Positions 11,005-23,669 are shown, counted from the stretch's first letter. The stretch: DNA of 64,000 nucleotides from Microvelia longipes (GCA_018340805.1 JACMZG010001908.1:40647627-40711626); one strand, 5' to 3'. Notes: generated by a model not told the origin, from the sequence alone. Made by a program: numbers and translations.

Positions 11005-11095
11005 GCTTTCGCCCTTCAGCTGCTACCGGCGTAACTAATGGGCCGCTTCGCGGACCCCGCACCTTCCAGAAGCCAATTCGCGGCCACACGGTTGT
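11005..11095. other. GC-rich island of unknown origin
   Basis: About 90 bp (GGGCCGCTTCGCGGACCCC, then AATTCGCGGCCAC) far above the local GC level. Somewhat similar islands lie at 48131-48190 and 53290-53340. No reading frame or structural RNA is recognised. Confidence 0.4.
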
Positions 11096-11168
11096 TGACA
11101 TATATCAGTTTGTTATATTATAAGTAGCATATTGGCACGATATAAGCGAATTCCCTAATTTATCTGTA

Positions 11169-11224
11169 AAAAACGTGATTTGTATACATTGTGTTATAAC
11201 ACAATGTATACAAATCACGTTTTT
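11169..11224. repeat. Perfect 56-bp palindrome (first of a pair)
   Basis: 28-bp arms with no loop, centred on GTGTTA/TAACAC; each base from 11169 pairs with its mirror up to 11224. The second perfect palindrome follows immediately. Confidence 0.97.
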
Positions 11225-11298
11225 ATCAGCATTAGTTCTGATTCTATTGATTGAGATATATATATCTCAATCAATAGAATCAGAACTAATGCTGATAA
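11223..11298. repeat. Perfect 76-bp palindrome (second of a pair)
   Basis: 38-bp arms without a loop, centred on GAGATATA/TATATCTC. The arm contains ATCAGCATTAGTTC, a phrase shared with the interior of the 5S-like dispersed repeat, so the palindrome may have arisen by inverted duplication at the edge of such a copy (similarity continues to about 11520). Confidence 0.97.
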
Positions 11299-11520
11299 TA
11301 TATTTTTAACTTCGTACATTTGATTGCCCTACTTAATAGTAGTACCCGAAAATACAATTTCAGTCTGATCAGAAAATACTTGAACTAATGTGATTTTTGG
11401 ACATTTTGCTGAGTCATTATTGTGGGTTATAATGAAGTTGATTTTAATATCAAGTTTTAATTCGATCCGATAAAGGGTTCAAAAGTTATTGTCCCATAGA
11501 AATACATAGGAACGAAATGA
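11276..11520 (-). repeat. Diverged internal fragment of the 5S-like repeat family
   Basis: It shares in order the phrases GAACTAATGCTGATAAT, TTTCAGTCTGATC and TTGCTGAGTCATTATTGTGG with the - strand copies at 28.9, 30.4, 39.5 and 51.8 kb. The 5S-like end is absent. Confidence 0.5.
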
Positions 11521-11696
11521 CATATATACACAATATATATCTATTTTCCATGATCCCAACCTCAAAAGCTCAGGTAAAACGGCGTCTACTCTCCTTGGTA
11601 CGACGGCGTCTACTGCCTTTGAATTTCAAGCGTAACGGCAGGCAATTCAATTTTATTATTTTCTTTAGATTTCACTAATTGTTTATAATACCTACA

Positions 11697-11749
11697 CACA
11701 CACAAATATATATATTATATTATATATTATATATATATATATATAATAT

Positions 11750-11786
<37 letters not shown>

Positions 11787-11806
11787 CTATATATATATAT
11801 ATACGT
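11697..11806. repeat. AC/AT microsatellite
   Basis: A short ACAC run followed by about 100 bp of TATA-type repeats with TAT interruptions. Confidence 0.95.
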
Positions 11807-11809
11807 ATG

Positions 11810-14800
11810 TATCGAGTTGTATACAAGTTGTAATATTCAGCGCTTGATTACATTATCGTTTTTAAATTATGAAATAGCGTCATTAATTACTCTTCTCGTT
11901 TACTTTATTATATAAATTATAATACAGATAATTCATTAAATATTGTAAAAGAATAATATGCGCAGCGCAGGACATTAAAGAATTTGAAATCGTCGACATA
12001 AAGTTAATTTAATAACCGCTTTAAAATGGTCATTCTGAATTGGTGTCGATGATCTCTGAACTCTTGGCTTGATTAGTTTGTTGATTTATTTGCATTGACC
12101 ACCTGTTACAATATCTCCAAGTGGAAGTCAAAGGTCAGTGATGTAATAATAACTGAATGACAGATGAAAGTACGATCGCGTAATTAGTATATTAGAACTG
12201 TTGAGCCTAAGGCTTTTTTATGTAACATAATATGTCGATATCGAAATATTTCCCAATGGCGAACATTATACGATATTTCTTCATTTTAATGCCATAATAT
12301 CTTTACAGAAACAGGCTCTGCGGCATGAAATTTAAACCAGGCTTAATGAAAAATATTTATTTGTGTGTTTTGTAATCTAAGAAGTGAGTTCGAAAAATGT
12401 ATTCTTCTGACGTTTATTCGCTGGTGGTTAGTCTGACGAACAAAAATTTTCGACAATGCCAATTTTATATAAAATAGTATATAGACTTTTATAAATAATC
12501 TTAAAAAATGTTAGGTCAACCCTGTCCTTGTTAACTTTATGGTCTCTAAAATTAAAATTTATAATTTTAGTCTTGTCAAACTGTATTATATATATGTATT
12601 GAAGTTAAATTATAGAACTTAGGACAGAGTTGAATAGATGGTTGGAATGACCAATAGACTAACAGACTGGTTCCTTTATGTTTAAGTTCATGGCCACTAA
12701 ATCAATTCTTTAATTGAATTTTATCTGTCTAAATACAGCTTTAAATTAATTTTCTGAGGCTTTTCATTGCGCAAGAATTCGTTGGCAGTAAAAAACCCGA
12801 TCAAGTTTATAGAATCAAGTCTTATATTTGATCTTGATAATCCTTTATTTTATTGTGTATATAAATTAAATTTATTATAATAGATTTATTTTAATATAGA
12901 TTCCCTTTTAAATTTTTCTGAAGGCATTATATTACTTTTACTGAAAGTAAACACCGAGTGATGAATTTATGATGATGTGGTCATTGGTCTATAATATTAA
13001 GCAAGTAATCCTAAACACATAATATCCTTTTATCGTAGTGTTAAAACAGATTCTTAACATCCTCTTTCCCATCTTCAACTCTGACTTAACTTGTCTAAAG
13101 TCAAGGACGGTCGAGGTTATAATAAAAACACTTTCACAGGAAATCAGGTGTCTTGTGAACCTGAATCTATCCCGTATTCTATCTCGTTTGCTTTCAGATA
13201 CTAAAATGTGTTTGATTAATATCTACAAAGGTTCTAGTTGCTCCTATATGTGGATGGTATTAAATACCTTATCGTTTATAATTTCATATTTACTTGATGA
13301 TATTCTCATCTATCACACTTTTACTTTATGTTTGATATCACGTTTCCTAAAAACTTTCTTTTATAAATAAAACAATAAATATCCATAACTTTAATAATTT
13401 GGGACACGCCTACTTTACATCTGTTACGTTATTAATGATAACTTTGATTCTGATGTAACAGAAAGGTACTAGAGTGTATGGTTACGATATTAAACATTCT
13501 AGGTTTTAAACCAGAGAATAAGGAGCCGATTGAAATTATTCTTTTATTTCTTTATTGTTACTTAATTTGTGATATACGAGTTACAAAATAATGACCATCG
13601 GTACTATGAAAATTGTCAATATATTATAGATAAATACTTCGATTATTCCAGGACTATATTATATAGAATCAGGCTCTTATCACTACAGACTTGGATTTGT
13701 TCGTTTTCTAAGTTGGTATTTACCGATAACCAGGTCAATATGTTAACATTATAAAGTAAAAACATTAAAAGATGACGAACATGATGAATCAAGGTCTATT
13801 TAAAAAATAAACACCCATTATAATCGAAAATATAAATTTTACATTACATGTCGAAGTGTTTTTTCTCTCAGAGGCAACACACCCTTCAAAAGTCACACGT
13901 ATTTATTAAAAAAAAAACTTTTTTGTTTTCAGCCTTTCTTTTTTTTCTTATTTTATTCCTGTTCAGCTTTCAATAGATTTGAATGCGTTAAGGTTGACTC
14001 ATTTAAGAGATGATATTCTCTTAAATGTGGCAATCTTATTAGTCTCTTAAAAATCTTATTAGTAATCTTATCAAAAATTTAATAGTAGAAATTATAATAA
14101 ATGTGAAATTAACTTAATAAATGTTTTTCATACGTTGAGGATCGCGATTGTGGATATAATATGGATGGTCTTAAGAAATAATATCGCAGCCTACTAGATA
14201 CATTTGTTTTAAATTATTCTCTTAAATTTTCTTTAAATCTGTTTTATTACAGTTAACTACTATAAAAAGGTCAAAATGTTAAAAAAAGACTATCATCAAG
14301 AATTCTTCAGCGTATCTTATGTTATTGTAACTTTTTACTTGTGTTACGAAAGTGCAAGATTTGTTCCTACATTTTGGTGAACTGCACACTTTTAAAGTAA
14401 ATGAGTCACTTAAGTCAGATAAAAGTAAAATTTTAATAAAACTTTAGTATAGGCTCATTAGAAGAGGGATATTTATATTCTTAGATAGAACCAAGTCGTA
14501 ATAACATGTACTAAGACTTCGACAATTAGGTCACTTGCTCATTTTTTTCGTGTTTCAAACAAATTTCTTTGCTTTTGGGCATGCAAGATGGTTTCACTTC
14601 ATATTCGTGATTTAACTAAATACTAGTTTTAAAAAAAAATAATTTAGCTACAACTTGAAAACATATTTATAAAATAACTTTATAAACAATAATTTTATAA
14701 ATTAAGTTAAGATATAATATGCGATGCATGATTGTTTTTATTGCTTTTACATATGATTTATATTTTATAATATTACAATAAATTATTATATTATAATTTA

Positions 14801-16510
14801 TAATATTTTAAGGTAAAGAAGGATAAATAATCATATCATCATGTGATACATACACACCAGCAGGCTCGTGCGAACTGGTTGCTTAAATTCTCCCAACTGG
14901 TACAATTTACCGATTTCAACGTACTGTTCTTTAAAACAGTAACTAAAAAATAATATAAACACGACCTAATTTTACATGATCCCTAATATATAGCGTAGAT
15001 ATAAAGGAAAACTATTGTGTATCGACTAAAATCCTAAACCTTAATAGTGAAATGGTATGTTAATTTTTGTTTTATCATCTTAAACTTACTTATATTGCGT
15101 ATGTTCTACGCTAGCAATAGCGACACATTTGAGAAAAATTAAATCCCATTACTGGATGAAAATTGGATCCCATTACCTGCTTGTATATACTGGAGTTAGT
15201 GGGCTTAACAATATTGAGATACAAATAAATTTGTTACTTTTACTATCTTTATATTATTGTTATTATTATAATAATAATAATCATATTTAAATTTTTACTT
15301 CTCTGAAAGCTAACAATATTTTTAATATTTATTATTTTTTAGGTATTTTTAAATTACTATACTATAAATATAGTAACACTCAGTCGGAATATATATTTAT
15401 GTTTTATATTTGCTTTAAAATTACCTACTTAGCTTAAGCTAGCATAAATTAACACCGCAATTACATTTCCTTGGTGGTTTAATATCAGTCTATGCTTCAA
15501 AATAAGAAATTTCTAAGTAAATTGCAAACTTATTGTTCGGTACAACTCGTATTCTAGGATGCTCTGAACCCGGAGTGTATCTAAATAATCAAATTACATA
15601 AGTTAAATCCTCTCCTTAGATAATATTGCATAAAGCTCTTATAACTTTTTCCTTTTCTGATTATGTTTTATTCTCTGAAGAAGCTCTTAATTGAATCTTT
15701 TGTTCACAAGATGTTCTTTTATTAAAATAATTAAAGTATCCTAGGTTGCATATTGCATGAGAAAAGATAAAAAATTATGGAAATTTTGCGCAATACAACT
15801 GATTTGAAAATATATACTAACTAATAGTATTGGAGTGAGCATAAAGGTATTTATTCTTCATATTGAAATATCTTATGGTAAATAAGTGATGTAGATACTG
15901 GTATTATATATTTAGATTTTATTGTTGTTTATTTAGGTATGGTTATGTAAAGGTAGGTTATGGTAAGCCAGGATTCTATTTGTGCAACAGGACTCAAAAC
16001 CGATATTAGAAATTCTAAACGTAATTAGAGAATTACTAGCAAACAATCATTATCAATAATCCTCCTGACTTGAGTCACAGTAAACAAGTGATGAGGGGTC
16101 CTCAAACAAACTCCTAATAAAGTTAAACAACTTCGTGTTGGCATAATAACTTCTATTTTCGCTGCGTTCAAAAGACATCGATAAACGAAACATTAATTTT
16201 TAATACTTTTAATAAGGAAAGTTAAAATATGCAGGATAATTTAAACTTATTAATAGTTTTTTCATTACATTTAGTTAGCTAATTAGTTTTATGTCTACCT
16301 TTACAATCATTAAGACATTTAACATTCGATTATAATCTATGAAACTATTGCCTAATAGTAATTTATATTTAACTAAAATGCATTTGGTGCAATCCTCTTC
16401 GTATTATATAAACTACCCATATCATATGCATTTTTACAATTATTTGTATAATTGTATTTCTCATTATCACGATATCTAACTTTTGACTTCTCCTCACCTA
16501 TACTGCTGTT
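11810..16510. other. Non-coding AT-rich region
   Basis: No convincing exon on either strand. The open frames here (for example 13038-13370) lack domain signatures, codon bias or splice context. It includes a short perfect hairpin at 14000-14027 (CATTTAAGAGA/TCTCTTAAATG). Confidence 0.45.
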
Positions 16511-16512
16511 GT

Positions 16513-16645
16513 TATATAGGAAAAGCATTGTGTCCACCTTTAAAATTTGAAACCAATATTTCCTCCTAATTATCCATTTAAGGCACTTTTAGGACGTTCT
16601 GACGTCCATAATGTCTGTGTGTGTCCCACGCTAGAGAATCCTGGC
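16513..16645 (+). repeat. 5' fragment of the 5S-like dispersed repeat
   Basis: Shares the left-end phrases GTTATATAGGAAAAGCATTG and AATTATCCATTTAAGGCAC and a TGTCTGTGTGTGTCCCACGC stretch with other copies. The rest of the element is missing. Confidence 0.5.
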
Positions 16646-16827
16646 ACACAAATCATACTTAAGATTAGTTATGCTACCTGGATGATAATATTTTTGAGTC
16701 AACGTTAACCTGTTTGCTTAAGCCGTCGAAAATTAAACCTTCCTCTCTAAGTGAAAAATAGGTACATCAAAATGAATTTCAAAATCGGCAGCCATTTTCA
16801 AAATATTGGATAAAAAAGGTAACATTG

Positions 16828-17507
16828 TTGTTAAGGTAATTAAAACTCTTAACAAAGGTTTACTAATGAATATTCCCTTCTTACCCTTATTTACTAAAGT
16901 TAATCTTTACTAATAATTAATTTTACTCATATACAGTAATAATTTAACCCCAGAATTATTATTGTCTGTCCACATATGAATACATCATTTTGGAAACGAA
17001 TGCAACTTGAATAATTGAAATTAACAAAATCAATGATGTCCTTCATCGAGGGATATCCTTCAACAAATATGATATGTCCTTCATCGAGGGATGAAGGACA
17101 TACATGAAGGACATACGGCCACAAAAGCCGCTATTGCGGCCGTAGCGTTGGCAATTGTGGAACCACCATTCCCCGCATCGCAATGACCGCTACGCAGTAT
17201 TGTGAATGCACCTATATCATATTTGTTGAAGGTTATCCCTCGATGAAGGACATATCATATTTGTTGAAGGATATCCCTCGATGAAGGACATCATTGATTT
17301 TGTTAATTTCAATTATTCAAGTTGCATTCGTTTCCAAAATGATGTATTCATATGTGGACAGACAATAATAATTCTGGGGTTAAATTATTACTGTATATGA
17401 GTAAAATTAATTATTAGTAAAGATTAACTTTAGTAAATAAGGGTTTTCTCCTAAGAAGGGAATATTCATTTGTAAACCTTTGTTAAGAGTTTTAATTACC
17501 TCAACAA
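16828..17507. repeat. Large inverted repeat (265-273-bp arms) with a GC-rich core
   Basis: The left arm 16828-17092 is mirrored by 17235-17507 at very high identity; the main difference is a short insertion (TTCTCC-like) near 17446. The arms' inner ends carry copies of a 38-bp unit (TGTCCTTCATCGAGGGAT then ATCCTTCAACAAATATGA). The 142-bp spacer is GC-rich (GCCGCTATTGCGGCCGTAGC) and ends in GTATTGTGAATGCACC, which recurs at about 18360-18375. No protein is encoded; the open frame across the left arm is incidental. Confidence 0.92.
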
Positions 17508-18230
17508 GGTAAATTAGGAGTTGCAAGGTAAATTAGGATAAAATTAGCGCACTCTTTGTTCCGAATTGTGGAAACAAAAATATATATTTCTTAACAAAGA
17601 TTAAAAAGACGAAGAAGAAAAGGTTGTTTTGGACGAGCTGTGTCTTTTTAGATTTCATTTTAATTTTTTCATTATATTTAATATTTTTTATTTAATCATG
17701 TCTGATGATAATGGGAACTTTCACACTAAATGACAGTTCTTCTTCTTGTTCAACCAAGAGAACAGAACAATTTAACCAAGAGAACAGAAATAATGTATAA
17801 CATTTCAGAACAATTACATTAAGATAAAATAAACGGATCAAGATAATCAAACTATACCATTAAAATTGGCGAACACCGAGAATATTTGATTTAAGAATAG
17901 AAACATAAAAAAACAACTTTGAACTAATCAAAACTAAAAGAAAAAAATAAACACTTTAAAAAGACACAGCATAAACAAAAGATAATATTAGTTTTTTGAT
18001 AAAAAACAATTCTTTTATTAAAATCAAATTAAAATAATAAAAAATAAAACGACTTAAAGCACGGCAAGAATCAAAATCCAAACAAGACAAAAGTATTTTT
18101 CTCTTAATCGGATGAGGGGGTAAGAAAATTTCCAACACTTTGAGAACGGAAAGGTTTCTTTCGCGTCAGGCCTTTAAGGTGTTTTGTAATCAATCAAATG
18201 CTAATCACTAGATCATTTGTGCGGGTTTAG
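17508..18230. other. Non-coding AT-rich region
   Basis: No gene or recognised repeat. The small - strand frame at 17956-18138 has no supporting features. Confidence 0.4.
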
Positions 18231-18234
18231 TAGG

Positions 18235-18476
18235 TTTGCGGAAATTTCCATTTTCCGCAACGCTACCGCAAGCTGTTTAAAAGAACGTCCCATAAGATTA
18301 CGTAGGTTGGAATTTGAGCTGTCGCCGCACGCAACGCCCGGACACATCGCTACCGCAGTATTGTGAATGCACCTTATGTCCTTCATCGAGGGATAACCTT
18401 CAAAAAATATGATATGTCCTTCATCGAGGGATATCCTTCAACAAATATGATGTGTCTTTCATCGAGGGACCAGAAT
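18235..18476. repeat. GC-rich patch plus three tandem 38-bp units, related to the 16.8-17.5 kb structure
   Basis: 18235-18370 is GC-rich (TTTGCGGAAATTTCC, ACGCCCGGACACATCGC) and ends in CGCAGTATTGTGAATGCACC. It is followed directly by three units of TGTCCTTCATCGAGGGAT/ATCCTTCAACAAATATGA, the same unit seen in the large inverted repeat. The shared junction shows that patch and unit belong to one repeat family. Confidence 0.7.
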
Positions 18477-18599
18477 CTTTTGCCAATAAAGAACTTGAAT
18501 AAACAAAATCTAGGCTGCTAAGTATAATCAAAGGTTTTAATGCATTCGTGAAAATACTATAAAACTATTTCCCGTATTATTTTATTGAATGAAATAAAG

Positions 18600-19105
18600 G
18601 GATGCTTGATAAGGAATGGCATTACATTTTGACATTTTCTCATTTATAACGCGGCAAAATATTTCAATCGATTTGAAATTCGGTTCGCATTTAGTTATGC
18701 ACAACATCAGCATGTGTGCAAAGTATCATCTTATTATTAGCATTAGTTCAATTTTTATCAAAGGATACTGTATACGTATTTTGACTATACAGTTGTGAAA
18801 TAAATCCAATTATGATGAAATTTGGTATAAGTATTTGGTAACAAGTAAGAATACAAATTTTGGTTTCAATACAGCAAGTATATCTATGGTTTTTGTTGAC
18901 TCATAAAAGTTAAGAAAACCCTAGCGAGGTCAGTACCTATATAAGGACGAGCGAAGCGAGTCAGAAGATATGTTGCTGTATAAATTTGATTTTTATAATC
19001 CGAGGACGAGCAATGCGTGTCCGAAGTAGTGTAGATGAGCCAACGCGATTCGGTTATGGTGTGGAAAAGTTCCGAGGCATCCCGTACCCGATTGTTTTGT
19101 ATTAT
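18600..19105 (+). repeat. 5S-like dispersed repeat, 5'-truncated copy
   Basis: Contains the internal block (TTATTAGCATTAGTTCAATT), the approach TTTCAATACAGCAAGTATAT, a degraded 5S-like segment (AAAGTTAAG, GAGGTCAGTACCTA), two tail motifs (GGACGAGCGAAGCGAGTC, GAGGACGAGCAATGCG) and the terminal CCGAGGCATCCCGTACCCGA followed by TTGTTTTG. Confidence 0.75.
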
Positions 19106-20140
19106 TTTATTGAGTAATACAACAATAATTAATTGTTACAAGTATTTTAACTAATGCAGCTGTAGTGACTCGGTTAAAAACAATCCCAGTCATTGCACAC
19201 TTGCGGGGGTTTAATATAAATAATAAATGATTCTAAAGATAATAATTATTAAAAGATGATTAGAAATAATTGATGGATAATAAACTAATTGCTAAATTAG
19301 GTATAATAGATAATTATGTACTTATTCAACGATTCTGGAGCCTCTTTATGAAACAGAGTAAGTTTAACAAGGATCATACTAGTACCTCCTATTCTCCCCT
19401 GTGTCGCAGGTTACGGAACCTAATATGAGGGGGGGGGGTTAATTTTTACATAGGGTCGAGCTGGTCTTAGGGCCGCCGCTGTCTTCTCAGGCGTCCGATA
19501 GGATTATTTGGCAGGGTTTCAGAGGAAAGAAGTTGAAGTAAAGGATTAGAATGTTCTATTAATAATCCAAAAGCCAGACCTGAAAAAATGTCTCATGTTG
19601 TACTACTTCAAACCATTTTTTTTAAAATATACCTTAAACTATGAAATTAAAGCATAGTCAAGAGTGGAGCCAGACGAAATTTTACAAAATCGCACAAATT
19701 TCAGTTTTCTTAAATTAAGTGGTTAACCAAAGTTATGGCTCTTTCAAAAACACCCAAAAAATGGTTAATTGATGCAAAGTCGGCAAATTTCTTTGAAAAA
19801 ATATTGGCTTTACATTAACAAATGTCATAACTTTTGTTGTAGTTATCCGATTTTGACGAAAAAACACTTGTTTTATAGAACATTTTATCAGCTCTTTAGA
19901 AACTGTTCCCTTCATGTTTTTCACAAGTGTAAAAAAATGAGTCACATTTTTTAGGCCTGGCTCTTGGACTATAAGGATTCATTAAGTTTTCATTGTAGCA
20001 AGATTTGAAGAGGTCCCTCACAAATGGAACATTAAGGTCATAATGGATGGTGGGGTTTAAAATAGGAACCATTTTAGTTAGGATAGGATATTGACGGGAT
20101 TTGCAGACGTTTAGAATTAAAAGGCTTGAGCAAGCTTTAA
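19106..20140. other. Non-coding; no gene recognised
   Basis: Contains a GC-richer patch at about 19375-19510 with a 10-G run, and a stretch at 19735-19960 that looks repeat-derived but was not matched to anything else in the window. Overlapping open frames on both strands there are shadows without signatures. Confidence 0.4.
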
Positions 20141-20149
20141 TTACTTATG

Positions 20150-20880
20150 TTGCCTATATAGCACCCTAGACTTTGGGTAACCAAATAACTTTTAGGTCGA
20201 GCTTAGCGAAACCGAAGTTATAACAACCTAGACATTGATTTTCTTGAATATTCTGAGGTTAACGGCTGCAAGATCGAAGTTATAGCACCCTAAACTTTGG
20301 ATCACTCTTCTATTATGAGGTTGTGCAAAGTGAGATCGAAGTTACAACAACCTAGACTTTGCATCACCATTTCATTGTGAGGTTAAGCCTAATAAGATCA
20401 AAGTTACAACAACCTAGACTTTGCATCACCATTTTATTATAAAGCCTAAGAGATCGAAGTTACAACAACCTAGACTTCGCATCTCCATTTTATTATGAGA
20501 TTGAGCTATGAGATCGAAGTTACAACAACCTAGACTTTGCATCACCATTTTATTATGAGATTGAGCCTAATGAGATCGAAGTTACAACAACCTAGACTTC
20601 GCATCTCCATTTTATTAAGAGATTGAGCTAGTGAGATCGAAGTTACAACAACCTAGACTTTGCGTTACGATTGCATCATGAGGTTAATTGAGCCTAGTAT
20701 GATCGAAGTTACAACAACTCCAGTGAGATTGAATTTAAATCAACCTAGACTTTAGATCACCATTATTGTGTAATCGAAAGTAATTACACATTCAGTTTTG
20801 GGTAAAGATGACATGAGGACGATCGAAGCCAGTGCTAAAACGTGAGAAGCAGAACCGGGGTACCCTGAACCCAATTATTT
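20150..20880 (+). repeat. Minisatellite, about ten units of 58-68 bp, ending in the 5S-like repeat tail
   Basis: The unit reads roughly TGAGATCGAAGTTACAACAA, CCTAGACTTTGCATCACC, ATTTTATTATGAGGTTGAGC. Middle copies are very similar, and alternate units switch between TTTGCATCACC and TTCGCATCTCC, hinting at a two-unit higher-order repeat. The array ends with GGGGTACCCTGAACCCAATT at about 20857-20876, the terminal wording of the 5S-like family, and GAGGTCGAGC/GAAGTTATAACAACCTAGA motifs recur in the copy at 40640-40800. Confidence 0.9.
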
Positions 20881-21363
20881 TAATTAGCATTGAACTATCT
20901 TTCAAAGTCAATGATTCGAAACTGACAGGAATTATAGACAAAATACAAAACGAAATATTTAAGGTCGTAATGTTCATTATTTTAATTATTTTGTAATTTA
21001 TTTTAGACTATTAAATATAGAATATTTATGAGGAAAGTTTGTTAATAATACTATGTCAGTGTCAAAGTTTTAAGATACATCTTTAAGCCGACTAAGGTTA
21101 ATCTTTAGACTTCATTGCATCCATAACGCTTTTTTAGTAGCGTACTTTAATAAGTTACAGTATAATTTCGCTACTTCATAGATTTCTAAAAGTCTAAATT
21201 TCTATCTATAAATCTATTTCTAAATAGATTTATTAAAAGTCTAAACATTTAATAAATCTATAATCAAGTCATTTACAAGTAGAAGTTGTACATTGATTAA
21301 GCTTACTTGTAGAGCTAATTGTTTTATCGTTCTCATAAATCGTTTTATCATGTTAGTAAAAGG

Positions 21364-21374
21364 AATTATATATA

Positions 21375-21405
<31 letters not shown>

Positions 21406-21453
21406 TATATAATTATAATATATATATATATATATTATATATATATATTATAT

Positions 21454-21515
<62 letters not shown>

Positions 21516-21545
21516 TATATAAAAAATATATATATATATATATAA
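21364..21545. repeat. AT microsatellite, about 180 bp
   Basis: Interrupted TATATA tract with several TATAATATA phase breaks. Confidence 0.95.
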
Positions 21546-21569
21546 TATAATTATAGCCAGAAAAATATT

Positions 21570-21785
21570 AAGGCCAACATATTTGATATAAGTTTCATTT
21601 TATCACCAGCTTTAGTTTAATTTTTATCGAATGAATTTTATACGTTTACTAAAAAAAATTTAAAATTATCCAATTAAGTTTGAATTTTGCTCAAGGGCAA
21701 AATAACAATTCGTAGTTTCGTGTCATTATGGCAAGTATCTACAGTTTTTGGATCATAAAAGGAGGAAACACTGTATGAAAGGTTT
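21570..21785 (+). repeat. Diverged fragment of the 5S-like dispersed repeat
   Basis: Shares GTTTCATTTTATCA, TTTAGTTTAATTTTTATCGA, GGCAAGTATCTACAGTTTTT and GGATCATAAAAGGAG with other copies up to the edge of the 5S-like segment, which is itself missing. Confidence 0.5.
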
Positions 21786-21789
21786 TAGA

Positions 21790-22775
21790 GGTTTTGTGGT
21801 TTAGGTACTCGGAAAATTCCAGTAAAGGCGAAATTTTTAATTAGAAATGTTTTTTTTTGAAATTTTAGGTTTAAATTAATTCTTTTTGTTCGATAATCAA
21901 CTATGTATTGTGAACTAAATATTTTCTTTAGAAAAGAGCATCTTTGCATAATTTGTATGATTGTGTTCTTTTGCAAGCTTCGGCATTTAAGACAAGGCTC
22001 GTATGTCTAACAATCGTCAGTTATGTGTAAAAATGAATCTCGTTTCATTATCCTAGAAAATAATGTACACATTCAACGTTGCATGCAACACTAACATACT
22101 TCTTAGACATGCCAGTGTTGCTGGTCCTAAATTATACAATTTGTTTTCAGAACAAATCAATCAGAAATATTCAGGATTTGAAATATTTTAATATATTTAA
22201 AAAATTAATTAAGCTCTGGCTAACAAACATGCTATAGTTTTAATTTCAGTCTAATGTCAATTAATTTATTATTCCAAATATAATTTTTATTTTCTAGCTT
22301 TAATATTATGATTAGTATGATTAATTTTGTTTTGTGAATAGTTTTAATTTATATTCATTTTATATTATTCATCTATTTTTTCTTTTATAAATAAAAACTG
22401 AACTAAAGAAAAAATTAAGCAGAAAATTTATTTATTTGATCAACGTTTTTATTCATTAAAATACTTTTTAGAATTTTAAAAACAAGCTAACTTTTTTTAT
22501 TCCTTGTAATAAAAAAAAATTGAAAGTGATGATTAACAAGTCAAAAATAAGATTCGGTGTTATGAAGATATGAGACGAGGAGAGAGTGGGATGTTGGAAG
22601 GGACGAGATAGAGGGAATAGATTGCGGCCCGTTAATGGTGAATTTAGATGCCTCCGCTTAGAGGCTCAAGTTAATTCTTTATTCAATACTTAGAGTCTGG
22701 ATAATGAGTTTTTTCAAGTTTCTTTTTCTATCTATTACCGAGAAGTCTATTTTTTGTTCAAAGCAAATTAAGCAT
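21790..22775. other. Non-coding; nothing recognised
   Basis: AT-rich with one purine-rich, GC-richer patch at about 22565-22680. No exon features. Confidence 0.4.
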
Positions 22776-22779
22776 CATT

Positions 22780-22945
22780 TGATTTAAGGTTTTTTTGCCA
22801 TCTTTAAACTGCTAATTAAACTGCTTTGAACAAGGTCAGTTCTTAGATGGGTGACCGCTGATTTTGATGTGAGGATGAGCTTAACAAATCCGATGTGGCA
22901 AGGAAAAGTTACGATTTTTAATCGTTTTTCTATTAATTTTTTGCT
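22780..22945 (+). repeat. 5S-like segment, degraded copy
   Basis: AAGGTCAGTTCTTAGATGGG followed by TGACCGCTG matches the 5S C-box region; GAGGATGAGC and AATCCGATGTGGCAAGGAAA follow as in the family tail. Confidence 0.6.
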
Positions 22946-23668
22946 TCAATCCTTCGAAAGACGAAAGTCGGGATGTCCACACTTAACAATTTCAAAATCG
23001 GTATAACAAGTTGATAAATATACTCAACAAATTAATTAAAATAATATACTCTAAAAGTAGAAGTGAAGAGACACTCACCCCTATAGTAGCATAGTGGGGA
23101 GCCTATTGTACCCATCTCAACCCCACTCGGTACCTACCAGGGGTACTTCACATTACTTGGAAAATATAAAACTATTTTAGACATAGATGTAGTTGAGGAC
23201 CGGTCAACACTGTAGTAGTGAACTAGACCATCATGATACGCTTTAGAACATGCCTGGTACATAGTGATTTTTTTTAAATTCTATTATTTTATAAGAAACA
23301 TTTTTTTGGTATTATTGGTTTTAAAAGTGATAGTGATTTAAAAGTGCTTTTTAAATTTGTGCCTCCTATTTTAAATCGGTAATATATATAATAGGAAATC
23401 GGAGAAAAGCTATATATTTTTTTTAAATTTAAATTAAATTTAATGCGACGAAGAATTTTTATTTACCTAAAGAAGTAGCTAAACTCAATAATTAGTTATC
23501 TTTAGCGATAACCATGAGGAACTTTAGTTAGCTGAGAATGATGGGCTTCTTCTGAACAGATGGTGGTTCAGATTTATAAGTACTAATTACTTATATTTTA
23601 TACGGTTAATACAACTTGTTAACTCATATATCTCAATTGTCCAGTAACTGAAGGATATATGCTACTAT
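22946..23668. other. Non-coding; possible old repeat at 23065-23250
   Basis: The 23065-23250 stretch is GC-richer (CACTCGGTACCTACCAGGGG) and reads like a decayed transposable-element end, but I could not assign it. Confidence 0.35.
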
Positions 23669-23669
23669 A

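Noticed and set aside
13038..13370. 110-codon open frame, + strand
   Set aside because: No domain, no codon bias, no splice context, and no repeat or protein family recognised. Its length is not unusual for this much AT-rich sequence.
17112..17215. Bacterial insertion or contamination suggested by GC-rich patches
   Set aside because: The patches are short, have no bacterial gene fragments, and are embedded in repeat structures that recur within the window.
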